This document shows, piece by piece, positions 21,461-32,577 of a DNA stretch of 64,000 bases. A program made the translations under genes and the position numbers. The notes beneath the pieces were generated by a model, which was given only the letters and a program-made list of their open reading frames with translations, had not been told where the DNA came from and did no database searches. This stretch comes from Obelidium mucronatum (taxonomy: Eukaryota; Chytridiomycota; Chytridiomycetes; Chytridiales; Chytriomycetaceae): the NCBI GenBank assembly GCA_025765595.1, contig JAIVFH010000015.1, forward strand, positions 186,001 to 250,000, given 5' to 3'. Numbering within the stretch: the first letter of the stretch is position 1; the number at the start of each line of letters is the position of its first letter.

Positions 21461-24400
21461 ATGGCAAGTGACTTTCAAACTCCACTTCACCCACTAACAA
21501 CCAGCACCAGCCCTGCTGCTCATCGCACTCACTCTTGGAATGCTATACTGCTGCTGAAGTGGAGGCATCGCAAGCCACTGCCGCTCAAATCAACAAAGGG
21601 TTTGCAACTGCCAATGCAAGACCATCATACGCTCCCCACTCGCGGTATGAAGCAGCTTAATATTTCTCCTATACTATCAGACTCGATATTTCGATTTAAT
21701 TATCTTTTTTGAGCAGCATTGAGCCAAGCCACATCAACCTTACTCTCAATGTCACTGAAGCCGCTCTCAAGGCAAAGACTGTAAAGGCTCAAGTGGCAAT
21801 TACGCTTTCTGTCCCTGCTTCCTCCATTTCCTCATCTGCTGTCAACAGGTATCGATTTATCTTATTTGTCTTGGGGTCATGGTCGTCAACTAATGGAGTC
21901 TTTTTCCAGGGAACTGGTCCTTAATGCAGTATCGCTGAATATTGAGAAAGTTGTCGGAGCTGACTCATGGAACTATGATGGAAAGCTTCTTTCGCTCCGC
22001 TGGGTGTCAAACTACTCTGGAGGGATTGTTGTTATTGACTACACTATTGAAAAGTATGTGGTATTTTTGTGTATTTAATTTTTTTTTCCTGTTTTACTTC
22101 TTTGATTCTCTGAATGGAAAGTGTTCAAAATTTCACCCTTTTTTTTGTTTTTTTAGGCCTATTGCGGGTCTGTACTTTCACGTGGCAGACAGCCTGGTTC
22201 CAGACCGAGCTTTACACGTCATTACTGATCACGAAACGGAACGGGCTCGTTACTGGCTGCCTTGTGTTGATTATCCATTGGTTCGAACTACTTTGGGTTG
22301 GTGTTACTTTTTTTTCACCGCCACGTTTGTAACAAACAAGAATCAGAATACACCATCACCCATAGCACGCATCACACGGCAGTCGCAAATGGTGCTCACA
22401 TTTCAACCACAGTTTCTCCCACAGACCCTTCAATCTCCACGTCTGTGTACAAACTCCTCAACCACACGTGTCCATCATACTTGATTTGCTGGGCTGTTGG
22501 TGACTATCTCTCTGTCGATGACGGTGACGTGGATGGAATGCCGCTTCAAATACTTGTGCTCCAGAGACAACAAGTTTGTCACGAAAGAGAATCTCTTGAA
22601 CACGTTTGGTAAAACTGGAGCAATGATTCGGTGGATGCAAAAGAAAGTTGGGTTGAAGTTTCCGTGGGAAAAGTACTTTCAAGTAAGTGGACAGATGATG
22701 AAACATACTGCGTTTTTACTGAGACGCGTTCCAGATCATTTCCCCAAAGATTGAGGGAGGTGCTATGGAAAACATTAGTTTGGTCACCTACAAGGATATT
22801 TTCTTGGTTGATGAAGTAAGTGCAATCGGCTAACGCGACCAGGATTTTGACATATAATTTCTCCAGCGTCTCGGTAAGGATGGCTGGCAAAAGTCAGTCG
22901 ATGGCGTAAATGTTCACGAAATGGCGCACACTTATTTCGGGGACTTGCTGACTATTAGGCACTTTGGTTCGTGCTCTTAAAATTTGAATGCATCTCAACT
23001 AACTGTTCTGTAGAGCATGCCTGGCTTAAGGAGTCTTGGGCTACCTACATGGATTATTGTTGGAGTGAAGATCACTACTCACACGAGGAAGCCCGTTACG
23101 ACACCTTCTTGAACATGGAAAACTACGTTTCAGAAACGAGTCGCTTATGTAAGACCTATTGTCTGCAGAACTTATGATAGCTCTTGGGACATGTTTGATG
23201 GTCACACGTACCCCGGAGGAGCATTTAGAATTCATATGCTTCGTCATATCCTCGGGGGACGACACGTTTTGGGCTGCTGTAAAGAGTTTAGTTGATGATT
23301 TCCATTAGCAATTCCATTACTGACATCAACCCCAAAAAGATTATGTCAACACATACAACGGCCGATTTGTGGAGACCGAAGACTTCAAACGTGCTCTGGA
23401 AAGTGAATCCGGACTCAACTTGACCAAATTTTTTGACCAGTGGATATATGGTCGTGGATTTCCCAAAGTCAAGGCGGAATACTCTTACGATGCCGACAAG
23501 AAGATTGTTCAAATCACACTGGAGCAAACTCAAGCGGACAAGGATTTGGAGATTCCAGCCAGTGTTTGAGGTGACCTCTTGAAGTGGATGTTATTGATGT
23601 TGATGGAAAGGTCCATTCGACTGAAGCGGTTTTCAATGATGCGAGTGGGGCCAAAGTAATTGCGTTTGTTTTGATGGGGGATGCGAAGCCAGATATTGTT
23701 GAAGTAGATCCCCGCGGAAAAGTATTGCACACCATGGACTTCAATCCTGGTGAGGCAATTTTGGAGGGCACCGCCTAAGCGCGGCAGAGATATCATGAGC
23801 CGAGTAAGTCTTTGAATTTGATAATGTTTTCGTCTTGACTTAAAACCGGACAATAGATTCGCTTCTTACCGGACAGCTCATCAAGAATGGCAGCATTACT
23901 TCCATGAAGAAAGTATCTGCCGCTGTTCATGAAGAACCATTCTGGGGAGTTCGTCAGCAAGTTTATAATGCGCTTTCTGAAAGCAAGCTCCAAAGCGCAG
24001 TTGATATTCTTGCCAATGCACTGGCTATTGAGAAGGACCCAAAAGCACTTCGCATGCTTGTCAATGCCGGCTTCCGTCCAAAGATGCGCGCATTCGTGAA
24101 GGACTCCTGAGAATTCTTGCTCGCCCCGCTTCTGAGCTTTCTGGCCGCACGCGTCCGTTTCGCGTACACGAACCTTGGACGCCAGAGACATCCTGACGAT
24201 GCAGCTGTGCTCATCCAGGCAGCCGCCGACCCTGAAAACAACGATCTCCACGGATTTACTCTTGCGGGAATCATCACGGGCCTCGGCCTCCACCGCAGCC
24301 GACAAGCCTTCGACGCCCTGGTGGGGATGGTGTTCAGCCACGGGTCTGGCGGCGCGCGTCAGATTCCCGAGTCGTGCACAGTTCTTGCAGTTGAAGCTAT

Positions 24401-24791
24401 TGCATCGAGTCTCCCGTGGCAAGATAATGCTATTCTCCGGCGTGAAACCGCCGAAAAGTTGGCGGACCTGGTTCGTACTGATCCCGCGCACCGTGTCCAG
24501 AAGGCGGGAATCTATGCTCTTGCTAAACTGGAAGAGGAAGGCAAAGCACACTTTAGGCGTCTGCTTCGGTGTCGCGAAGTACTAGATTCGCGGAACAAGA
24601 TACTTTGAAGCTTACCACATGTCGTTAAGAATATGCGAGCAACTGGAGGACAACAAAACCGCCGAGTTGAAGAAAACTGTGGAAGAGCTTGGAGGGTCCG
24701 TTTGAAGAAGATGGAGACTTTGGTTCAATTGTTGGAAGCGAAGGAAAAGAGTGGATTATTTGTGGAGGCTGGTACCGCCGACAAGGAATAG
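21461..24791 (+). CDS. M1-family metallo-aminopeptidase with C-terminal helical repeats
   Basis: Zinc aminopeptidase (gluzincin). Landmarks in order: EPSHINLTLNV (N-terminal beta domain start, ~21718), EGGAMENISLVTY (exopeptidase motif, ~22750), VHEMAHTYFGDL (HEXXH, ~22910), then the third zinc ligand in HAWLKESWATYMD 18 residues after the HEXXH, and SSWDMFDGHTYPGGAFRIHM (~23180). After the catalytic and beta-sandwich domains (~23780) comes a helical-repeat region and a coiled coil, KKMETLVQLLEAKEKSGLF. Roughly nine introns of 50-80 nt; several one-base slips (e.g. ~21540, ~23560, ~24108, ~24700). WLKESWATYM instead of the usual eukaryotic WLNEGFA resembles COG0308 aminopeptidases of bacteria, so its origin deserves a tree. 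No signal peptide seen. Confidence 0.85.
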
Positions 24792-24896
24792 GCAACCGAT
24801 ATTTATCTTCAAACTGATATTAATATCAATTATGCAATATTTTCTGTGTGACCCATCAGTATATTTTGGCACGATGAGGCGTTTATTTATCTGTCT

Positions 24897-25630
24897 CTAC
24901 GCGTCAGCAGCCCATTCGTTCTCCCGCCTGATTTGTTCCTCTTCCTCGGGTGTAAAGTCGTTTTCAATGTTGAACATGTCACGAATCTGCGTTGTTTTAA
25001 TTTCTTAAAGCGATACGGTTTCTAGCGAATCATTACAAACTTAACCTCTTGTGCTTTCTTCCCCTTTATCATATTCGCCACAGTTTTGCATCCTAAGTCA
25101 AGCAACCCCTTAATGTCTAAGTAATTGGCGGCCAAGATTATCTCGAACAGAATTTCGTTGTCGACTTTGATGAATTGCGCATCCCATTCTTCGATATCAT
25201 CGCCGCGTCGGATGGGGGCCTGTTGGAATAATTGTGATTTAGGTTCTCTTGCCCTATACGTGCCACCACCTCCCCTTCCACCACGCACATTATCCTTGTC
25301 TTCTTCGGGATTCGGGAGGGGGTCTGTCTTGTGGTGCTCGCAGTATTCAAGAACCTGATGGATATTGGCCAGGTGAGCTGTTTACCGAGCTTGGCGTTGG
25401 GGTATACCTTCTTCAGGATAGCAGCCGTAACATTTGGAAGTGGAATTGGAGAATCATCGCTGTCACCGACATCTAGTATTGTTAAAGTCTGCCGTTTTAG
25501 CTCGAGGACTTCAAGCGGCAGTACCACCACGTCCAACCTTCCAACATGTTCTTGAGCAAAACAGATCGTTCAGCGACTGCTTTTTCCTACTGATGAATTC
25601 GTGTGCATCGCTTGAAGTGAGTTTAACCAT
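24897..25630 (-). CDS. SKP1: SCF ubiquitin ligase adaptor Skp1
   Basis: Links F-box proteins to cullin-1. Five exons. ATG 25630 gives [12 protein letters not shown]; exon 1 ends SVLLKNMLE (25538), then [20 protein letters not shown] (25472-25408), then [19 protein letters not shown]. The next intron carries a Gly-rich open frame that is best read as spliced out, joining KDN to [16 protein letters not shown]. Then [20 protein letters not shown] and [15 protein letters not shown], and the last exon [20 protein letters not shown] ending WAADA. All Skp1 landmarks are present (POZ fold; C-terminal F-box-binding helices). One extra base in exon 1, after EFISRK. An F-box protein is encoded 10 kb upstream. 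Confidence 0.92.
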
Positions 25631-25686
25631 TTTGATTTGTTATTTTTTTGTTTTATTTTTTTTCAAGATTATTATTTATAAAACTG

Positions 25687-26821
25687 ATGACCAAAAAGGG
25701 AAAGTCAACGCTCAAAAAGACGCTGCTTTCTTCAACAGCTTTCGTTCAAAAGTCGAAGTCGAAGCTGAACAAAACGGCAGGAAGCAAGGTGGAAAAAGGT
25801 ACTGTCTTGTCTCTGATCCGAAACTGCTGGTATCAACCGATCCAAATACAGCTCCACTGGCAACAAAGAAGTCAAAGAAGCTGCACGTAAAGTGCCCTTA
25901 CTCACACCAAGGATACTATGTTGCGTACGTCGTGTTTTTCCTGTTTGTCCTTCATGATGATCTGATTCAAAGGGAAGCAGTTGTTGGAGAGGGAAACTTC
26001 AGCTTCTCAAATTCACTGTTGTCAACAATCTACACGGAATCTCCTGAAAATATGACTGCAACTTCATACGATACGGAGGAAGTCGTTCGTGAGAAGTACC
26101 CTGATGCCCAATCCCACATCACTCCGCTAGTTGAAAGTGGTGTCAAAGTTATTCATGGCGTTGATGCTGCGAACTTAAACAAAACGAAAGCTTTGAAAGG
26201 GAAAACGTTTGATGTTATTGTGTTCAATTTTCCACACGTCGGATTGGGTTCGTTCTTTATCCCTGTTGCAACTTCGCGTCCTAACGGTTTTTTGCCTTTG
26301 TTGTCGCTGCATGTTATAAAGGGATCAAAGACCAGGATCGGAATATTCTTGCTAATCAGGAACTGATTTCTGCCTACTTCGAAAGCGCATTAGAACACCT
26401 TAACCCTGCTGGAGAAATTGTAAGTTTCCATTGGCACGATAGTAAATGACATTCACACACATATCTTTTCTTGGACAGCATATTGCACTGAAAAACAGTC
26501 ACCCTTACACGCAATGGAACATAAAGACACTTGCTTCAAACCATGGTCTTTCCATGAGAGCGAAGACTCCGTTTATCCCTGAAACTATGTACCCACTTTA
26601 CACCCACCGACGAACAATTGGGTTCGATGAGAAATTAAGCACAACTGACAACGAAGACCTGAAGCGAGGGGGGCCTGGAGATATTATCAATTGCTTCACT
26701 TTTGCTTTCTGGCGGGTCGAGTTTGCACGGAAACAAAGCGAGAGCAAGAAGAAGAAGCCTTCCAAACACCAAAGCAGTAGGTTCAAAGGGAGGAGGAGAC
26801 TTTGACGATGATAGTGACTGA
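25687..26821 (+). CDS. BMT5: 25S rRNA (uridine-N3)-methyltransferase, Bmt5 type
   Basis: DUF2431/Rossmann SAM-dependent methyltransferase, nucleolar; yeast Bmt5 makes m3U in 25S rRNA. A basic N-terminus (MTKKGKSTLKKTLL, Lys-rich) is followed by an intron (GTACGT...TCAAAG, ~25925-25970), then the SAM motif VVGEGNFSFSNSLL, DTEEVVREKYPD, GVKVIHGVDAANL, and the family's FDVIVFNFPHVG. After a slip at ~26310 comes ELISAYFESALEHLNPAGEI, an intron, HIALKNSHPYTQWNIKTLA, and GFDEKLSTTD. A one-base slip near 26778 decides the end: skipping it gives the acidic end GGGDFDDDSD (stop 26821) rather than GRRRL (26805); I prefer the former. The N-terminal frame also slips once near 25730. Confidence 0.85.
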
Positions 26822-27011
26822 TTATGAAATAGAATAAAATTAAAATAATTTGGACCTGAAAAGGATAATAAGGTCGGAAACTACGAGTGAAACAAGAACA
26901 AAACAATTTTTCCGTAAAAACAAATCTTATCCAAAACTACGATTATCCCACACTTTGTGCCAGTCTTGTAGTTTCCAAGTCCCTCTCTCGAATATCAACA
27001 CTATTTTTACA

Positions 27012-27464
27012 ATGGCAACTGCAAGTATCTTCAACAGCACCAGCACTCTCAGCGGCTTTCCCTGTTCATATGGACTGAAGCGCAAGACATATGACTCCCT
27101 CGATGTATGTCTTATCTGCTGGCATTATGCATTCAAGTAACACTAAATGATATTAATGTTCCAGGAATTCAAGCAACTCCCTCCGAGTTTGAGGCAAACA
27201 GTCTCAGCATCAACCCACATACACTCGCTCTTCTTTCAGTTCCCTCAGCAACAAGAACAAAAAATCAGTTCACAGCAAACATCATCAACGTCATCAAGCT
27301 CTCTGCCTTCAATGCTGCATAGCCACGATCAAATTGTAGACGAATTTGCAGGTTACGACCAGCTGCCAAAAGTAAAAGGAACTGAAAAGGGACTGAGCAA
27401 TGAATCTCTTGGATTTGATATGGCACGATTCTACCAGCTGAGCCACTCAAAGACCTACAACTGA
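27012..27464 (+). CDS. Small unknown protein, two exons
   Basis: Exon 1 (27012-27104) encodes MATASIFNSTSTLSGF...YDSLD. A 60-nt intron (GTATGT...TTCCAG) joins in phase 0 to exon 2 (27165-27464), EFKQLPPSLRQTVSASTHIH, a Gln/Ser-rich stretch, then DEFAGYDQLPKVKG and SLGFDMARFYQLSHSKTYN. About 130 aa. Clean splice consensus and continuous frame support a real gene. No domain recognised. The Gln-rich middle suggests a disordered, possibly regulatory protein, but that is a guess. Confidence 0.55.
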
Positions 27465-27852
27465 TTATTCTTGGAGTGTTTTTCGGGCTATCTATTTGCT
27501 GTCAGCGGACAACACCCCTTTCATTTATGCGTAACTTCAGACCAGACTATATATAAATATAGGAACCAAATAAAAATTAACGTGATCGAAAAACAAAGGA
27601 ATTTGTGGTAGTGTGGCTGGTTATGGCTGGTTCCCAAGTATGAAACATCAAAAACTTCATGTTCTCGCTAATAGATGCTTTGAAGGATAGCGATTGAGCA
27701 ACCTTCTAAAACAGTTTATCTACATCTTATCTTATTCTTTTAGGAAGGGGTGTGGTGCCACTGAAGAACCCTATACAATTGAATGGAAATTGAGTCATCG
27801 ACTCAAAATGAACGAATAATTTTTATTTTAACAAACTCTAAATGAGATACAT
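27465..27852. other. Intergenic space between convergent genes
   Basis: About 390 bases between the small unknown gene and the permease stop. A/T-rich, with AATAAA-like strings on both strands (for example 27568-27573 AATAAA). No gene seen. Confidence 0.4.
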
Positions 27853-29611
27853 TCATACTGAAGAAACAAAACCATCATCCTTCTTTCCTTCCTGCAACTC
27901 AACGTCCACAACAGCTCCAACCGAAGAATCAATGTTTCCCAGTGGACCCTTATACCATTTGTTGGCATCAACATAGAACCATGTCATAGACAAAAGCATG
28001 ACAGTCGCTGCAATAGGACCCGAGTAGTTCATTGTGTCAACAGTCAACGGAAGGTACGTTGGAAGCACCAGAATTCCACTGACAAACGCAGTCCACAAAA
28101 CGGCAATTGAGTTTACAATCAAACCCAAAGTGGGTCCCATTGTGAACGGGCCAGGAACAAACTCGATCGTTTTCTTGATGTGACAGTAGTAAATCTTGTA
28201 AATGATTGTGATAGCGTAAGACCAGTCCATCGCCACTGTTGCAAGAGAGAAGATTGCATTCACAGCGGTGGCAGACGCCAAATTCAACAATCCCATCAAG
28301 ACGGAAATCACGATAATTAACCAGACAGCACTAACAGGGACTTGCAACTTGGGGTTCATCTTGGACCACACTTTAGAAAAGGGGAGGCCTCCATCACGAC
28401 CCATTGCAAACACCATTCTTGAGTTTGCCTGAAGTGCAGAAATACCAATTGTATTTGTGACGAGGATAATGAATACGAGGAGAACGATCGTTCCGTTTTT
28501 ACCAACATTGTTGAGCAGGATTTCGACAGTGGACATTCCCGTGGCTCCTGGAAGAGTGATTCCACCAGAACAGGCAACAAATGCAATGTTCAGAATCAGA
28601 CCCAAAACACCCGTTCCGCCCACTGCGGCAATGATGGATACGGGGCCACGGATAGCGGCACGGTGGGTTTCTTCGGCAATATGGCCAGTGGCATCATAGT
28701 CTGTCATTGTCCAGCAAACTGAGAGCAACCCAAACATCATAGCAAGCGCATCGGAGTTCCAACCGGTATTGTCCGTGTACGAAAACCAAACGTCATGGGC
28801 AGAAAGCTTCTGTGAATCTGGCACGGTCGCGAATAAAGCAATGATAATCGCAATTGCGGTTCCAAAGTTGATGAAGACAAAGTATTTTGTCATGTATGCC
28901 ATAGCTTTTGTGGACGAGGTGTTGATGATTCCGTGGAGAACCAGAATGATGACATAGATTCCAACAAGAACGCCTGGAGTGGCAGCGTATTCTCCGTCCG
29001 TGACAAGAGTCCCAACAGCTGCAATCATTCTAGCACATGCGAAATCTGTGGATGCAAAGCCAGCGATTTGGCCAAGTGTGTTCAGCCATCCAACAGTCCA
29101 AGATACGAGGGGTACTTGTTCCTTGGGAACGACAAATTTGGAGGCAGAGTAGAGACCACCTGAAATAGGGTAGGCTGAAATTATTTCGGCAATCGAAAGG
29201 GCAATAGTCCTGTTAAAGTGTAGAAGTTTTTTTTTCAGGCAATCACTCAGTAAACTGTGTCTGACCCAAATAAGGCAATGAAGGACCAATGAAGGACTCA
29301 CATGCAGAAAACGGATCCAACGAGCCAGGACCAAATCACAGCGGCTGGGCCAGCTGCCAGCATGGGAGTGTCGAAGGTAGCTGGAATTGTGGCAGCAACT
29401 CCCATGATGGAAAATGCAAACGAAAGAGTGGCAAGAGATCCAAACTCTCTCAGAAACTCTTGCTTGTATCCCTATTTAGAGTGTGTTGGATGGTCAGCTC
29501 TGGCTCAAAGATGTGCTGGTTTAACAAATGACAATGAAGAATACATACCAGTCGAGCAAGATCTTGTTCATCGCTAGAGATCGAAGACGCTTTCTCCGTT
29601 GCTTTTGACAT
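27853..29611 (-). CDS. APC-superfamily amino-acid/GABA/choline-type permease
   Basis: Twelve-TM proton-coupled permease of the fungal amino-acid/choline transporter family (Uga4/Hnm1-like). ATG 29611 gives MSKATEKASSISSDEQDLAR; after an intron the first TM region is GYKQEFLREFGSLATLSFAF, then IMGVAATIPATF; after a second intron (ending ~29213) the frame runs to 27853. Motifs: EIISAYPISGGLYSASKF (conserved APC motif of TM3), YDATGHIAEETHRAA (strong family signature, loop after TM6), FAMGRDGGLPFSKVWSKM, and FVPGPFTMG. Ends KKDDGFVSSV. The long exon has no frameshift, unlike most genes here. Substrate cannot be told from sequence; plasma membrane or vacuole. Confidence 0.88.
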
Positions 29612-30171
29612 CACTGCTTTTTGATTGAAAGAAAAAAAGAAAGGGGAATCAAAAAATCGAAAAACACAGTGCCAAAAAGTGCCCCAAAAAGTGTGTTTTC
29701 ATGCTCATGGGAGCGGCTTCTGCTGTAATCATCGAGATCGCCACTAGAAATAAGAAACAAGAACATTTCTTTTTTGGGCTCCGGTTTTCGAACGTATGAA
29801 GTTTAAGGATAGACAACTCCTGTGGTGGCAAGCTTCGTTTCCGGGAGGCGTTTTCTCATCCCCTATTTTGCATCGACAATCGATATCTGCAAATATCGAA
29901 GAACTGCTCTCGCATAATTGGGGACCCAATCAACCTGCATATCAGAAAACCCAAGTGGCTTGTGTCTGGCTTAAGACGCCCAACTGTATTCACAGTTTAG
30001 TCGAGAGTCCTGTTTGAAGAAATAAAGGATTCGCTATTTTTCTGGTACGTCGTTGGTTTCCTTATTTTAAGGGTTTCTATGGAAGATGGTGGCGGCGGGC
30101 CGGCGGCACAACAGTACCCTTGGTTACGTATAGGTATGTGCCAGTAAATAGAACCAAAAAAGCAAAAAAGT
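29612..30171. other. Intergenic region upstream of the permease
   Basis: About 560 bases containing the permease promoter and the 3' flank of the P-loop gene. A short GC-rich patch (GGTGGCGGCGGGCCGGCGGC, ~30087-30106) stands out, but no gene, RNA or known motif is recognised. Confidence 0.35.
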
Positions 30172-30799
30172 TCAAGACTTTAACCATTCTTCAACTTCGG
30201 TTGGGTGCTGGAATCGCAACAAAACCCGCTCTCCATTCCACACATACTTGCTATCAACGGCACTCAAATTCCCCCACCCTTCCTTATACCACATTTCCCT
30301 CATTTTACCCCTCGATTCCGGTGTATAATTCGTCTTGTACCATTGCATCACAGTATGGCGAAAGATGTTGTCCTTTTTCCAAACACTGGCGGCATCGACA
30401 AACGTCTCCCGAGTGTCAGTACCCCATAGTTTCTGACCAGTCCAACAGCGCCAAAATGTTCTCTTGAAAAGCCTCCAAAAGGTGATGTAGAGCGGGTAAT
30501 TCAGTTCAATGATGATGTTGATTTGAGGCATCAGGATATCATTTAGGTCAGCCCAGTTCCCATCAGTGACGAACCCGTTCAACGAGTTTGCACAAGTGAA
30601 TTGAAGGGCGGTCGCATGTACGATTGGCTTTTCAATTAGGGTAAAGTCTGATCCTGTAAAGTGGATGCTGTCTTCTTCGAGGAGTGCGATGGATAACTGA
30701 GCACTGAGTCGCTTTGCAAGAGATGATTTCCCTGATCCACTTAATCCAGGCGATCCGAATTCGCGGTGGATGCGGAAGTTGTCCAATTGAAAGTGTCAT
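30172..30799 (-). CDS. P-loop nucleotide kinase-like protein (adenylate-kinase/FlaR type)
   Basis: Small P-loop NTPase. ATG 30799 gives MTLSIGQLPHPPRIRI, then after one extra base the Walker A loop GLSGSGKSSLAKRLS. Further along: VTDGNWADL (the D/GNW element common in FlaR/topology-modulation kinases), INIIIELNYPLYITFWRLFK, the basic RTFWRCW segment and a C-terminal VEEWLKS. Known relatives phosphorylate small substrates or are uncharacterised; the substrate is unknown here. About 208 aa, cytosolic. The start is chosen because the next in-frame upstream codon of the main frame is not ATG and this ATG connects by removal of a single base. Confidence 0.65.
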
Positions 30800-30888
30800 A
30801 ATACCTTCCTTTATTTCTCAAGTTACTCACATTCCCATTAGAACTAACACTGCACACATTATTAACTTCAGATGTTTGAAACTAATTA

Positions 30889-31576
30889 CTACTTTATTTT
30901 ATACACGACTGTGTCTTCTAACACTTTAACCAAAGCAAAACATAATTTAAACATGCACATACAACACCAAGTCCTTACTACAGTCCTTGACGAGAGTTTT
31001 TTTGTAGCTTGATGGCAGTTGTCTGCGCCCCCGCCATCTGCCATCTCCCACCCACCCTCAGCCAAAGAAAAGGACCGCTTAAGCTTGCTGTTCCCGAGAT
31101 GTTGGCGTGATTTCAGAAACAATTTGGCATCTTGAATCATGGACGATACTTTCGGGGACAGAGCTCCGTTTGATTGGAATATGGACGATGGAAGAGATGC
31201 AAGATCAATGGCCGGCTTAGAAACCAAAGACCGAGCCACAGGGCGCGGTACTCAGGGATAGGTTTCGATTTCGGATATACCAAGCTATACGGGCTGAGGC
31301 CATGTTCCGCTTCCTCCGGCTCTCCTTCATTGTCACAAGAACCTTTGCTTTCCACGATTAAAGGCGGTTCCGGTAATACTTCAGAGGGGATTGAAGCAGC
31401 CCAGTCCAGAATTTGGCGATAGTTTACAAGTAGACTTGAGTCAAAGCCATCTACGTTGTTGTTATTGTTGTTGCTGTTGTTGTTTTGGTTGTCTTTTGAA
31501 ACGCTGCAGCCACTGTCTGCAGGCAGTGAAAAGGCACACTGTCATGCCCAGACTCGTGTTGATAAGGCATCTTCAT
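30889..31576 (-). CDS. Unknown protein A with IQ-D/E-AK C-terminal motif
   Basis: Model with several slips. ATG near 31576 (MKMPYQHESGHD), then an Asn-rich run (~31450-31480), then SSLLVNYRQILDWAASIPSE, PYSLVYPKSKPIPEYRA, and after a slip (~31240) AIDLASLPSSIFQSNGALS with SSMIQDAKLFLKSRQH. The last block resembles the neighbour on the same strand (DLFQRDGSLTGSAMALIQEA). The end beyond KLKRSFSLAEG may be non-coding. No known domain. I consider a gene likely, its exact structure uncertain. Confidence 0.35.
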
Positions 31577-31988
31577 GAGTTCTACGTCACGCACGAGGGA
31601 CGTGTGTTACGCTTACTATGCCGATAATTGCAATTTTGGTTCACTTCTTCGCACTAAAAAATTGTGAAAACTATTGTCAATAATCACGCTCTTTGCCCTC
31701 TCTGCCATGAGGCAGGAAGTATCGGATATTTACCTTCCACTAGAGCTCAGTGCCGGTTGTTGTTTGCTTCGTGTTGGCAGTTGATGTGGTCAACAAGTTT
31801 TCGATCGAAAATCGTTTTGGATCGAAATTCGAAAAAAATTGCGACCACCAGAGGCGAGGACTTCCTCAACACTGAGGAGTCATTTTATTCCCACTATCCA
31901 TTCCATCGTTGATTTTAAGCTTCTATTTATATAATGCTTTCTTTTATTTTACGATTATTTGCAATTTGAGCTTCGCTATTCGCTTTCG
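31577..31988. other. Intergenic region between unknown genes A and B
   Basis: About 410 bases, no supported coding signal; presumably promoter of gene A and 3' flank of gene B. Confidence 0.35.
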
Positions 31989-32441
31989 TCAAGTTTTCCT
32001 TCGATTCAACAAACTCTGTTTTGCCTCCTGTATCAAGGCCATGGCAGACCCCGTTAGACTTCCGTCACGCTGAAAAAGATCGGTTTTTGTTGCTGTTGCT
32101 GTTATTGGTGTTGGCTGAAGGGCGAAGCTTCCTGATCCTCCAGGGTCTCTTTGAGAATCATCAGGATTCCGATGGTGCAAGTTGAAATGCGGCTGTTGCG
32201 ATATCAGCCGATGTATAAGAAAGAAGTTATCCACATGTTGCGTTGCATCTGCTGAAGTTGGGAAAGCCTCATCGGTTAACCCAAGATTGTGGAACTGATA
32301 TGGCGGTGGCAAGTCGCTGAACCCCGCCATCGCTGGAGCCGTTCGTGGCTTGGATAAATCAGTTGTACGGCACATATTCAAGTGATTATGGACTGCTTTT
32401 TTCGATTCTCGATCCAGCTTGTGTGCGTCACTGTGACTCAT
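31989..32441 (-). CDS. Unknown protein B with IQ-D/E-AK C-terminal motif
   Basis: An uninterrupted 150-aa frame from ATG 32441 (MSHSDAHKLDRESKKAVHNH) to TGA at 31989. Polar, His/Pro-rich, with PPPYQFHNLGL in the middle, ending TDLFQRDGSLTGSAMALIQE then AKQSLLNRRKT. The C-terminal ~28 residues align by eye with the end of unknown protein A (IFQSNGALSPKVSSMIQDA then KLFLKSR), suggesting tandem paralogues sharing a short helical motif. No domain known to me. Confidence 0.45.
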   Translation of the reverse strand: MSHSDAHKLDRESKKAVHNHLNMCRTTDLSKPRTAPAMAGFSDLPPPYQFHNLGLTDEAFPTSADATQHVDNFFLIHRLISQQPHFNLHHRNPDDSQRDPGGSGSFALQPTPITATATKTDLFQRDGSLTGSAMALIQEAKQSLLNRRKT

Positions 32442-32577
32442 TTGGTTACCCGATCTTTTCCCGATTCGCACATTTTCAATCTTATTTATTTCTTAGATCG
32501 AATAATGCATCCCAACCAAAAAAACAACAGGCGATAAATAAAGATAAAGTGCTGAGTTGACTTGAATACAAACACAA

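Noticed and set aside
25022..25288. Gly-rich N-terminus ([12 protein letters not shown]) upstream of the Skp1 C-terminal exon
   Set aside because: Best explained as an in-frame intron (GTGCGT...CCAACAG); its removal restores the usual Skp1 linker length.
27395..27450. tRNA A-box-like string on the minus strand (GTGGCTCAGCTGGTAGAAT)
   Set aside because: No matching B box, no acceptor or T stem, and the region is the coding end of a small spliced gene.
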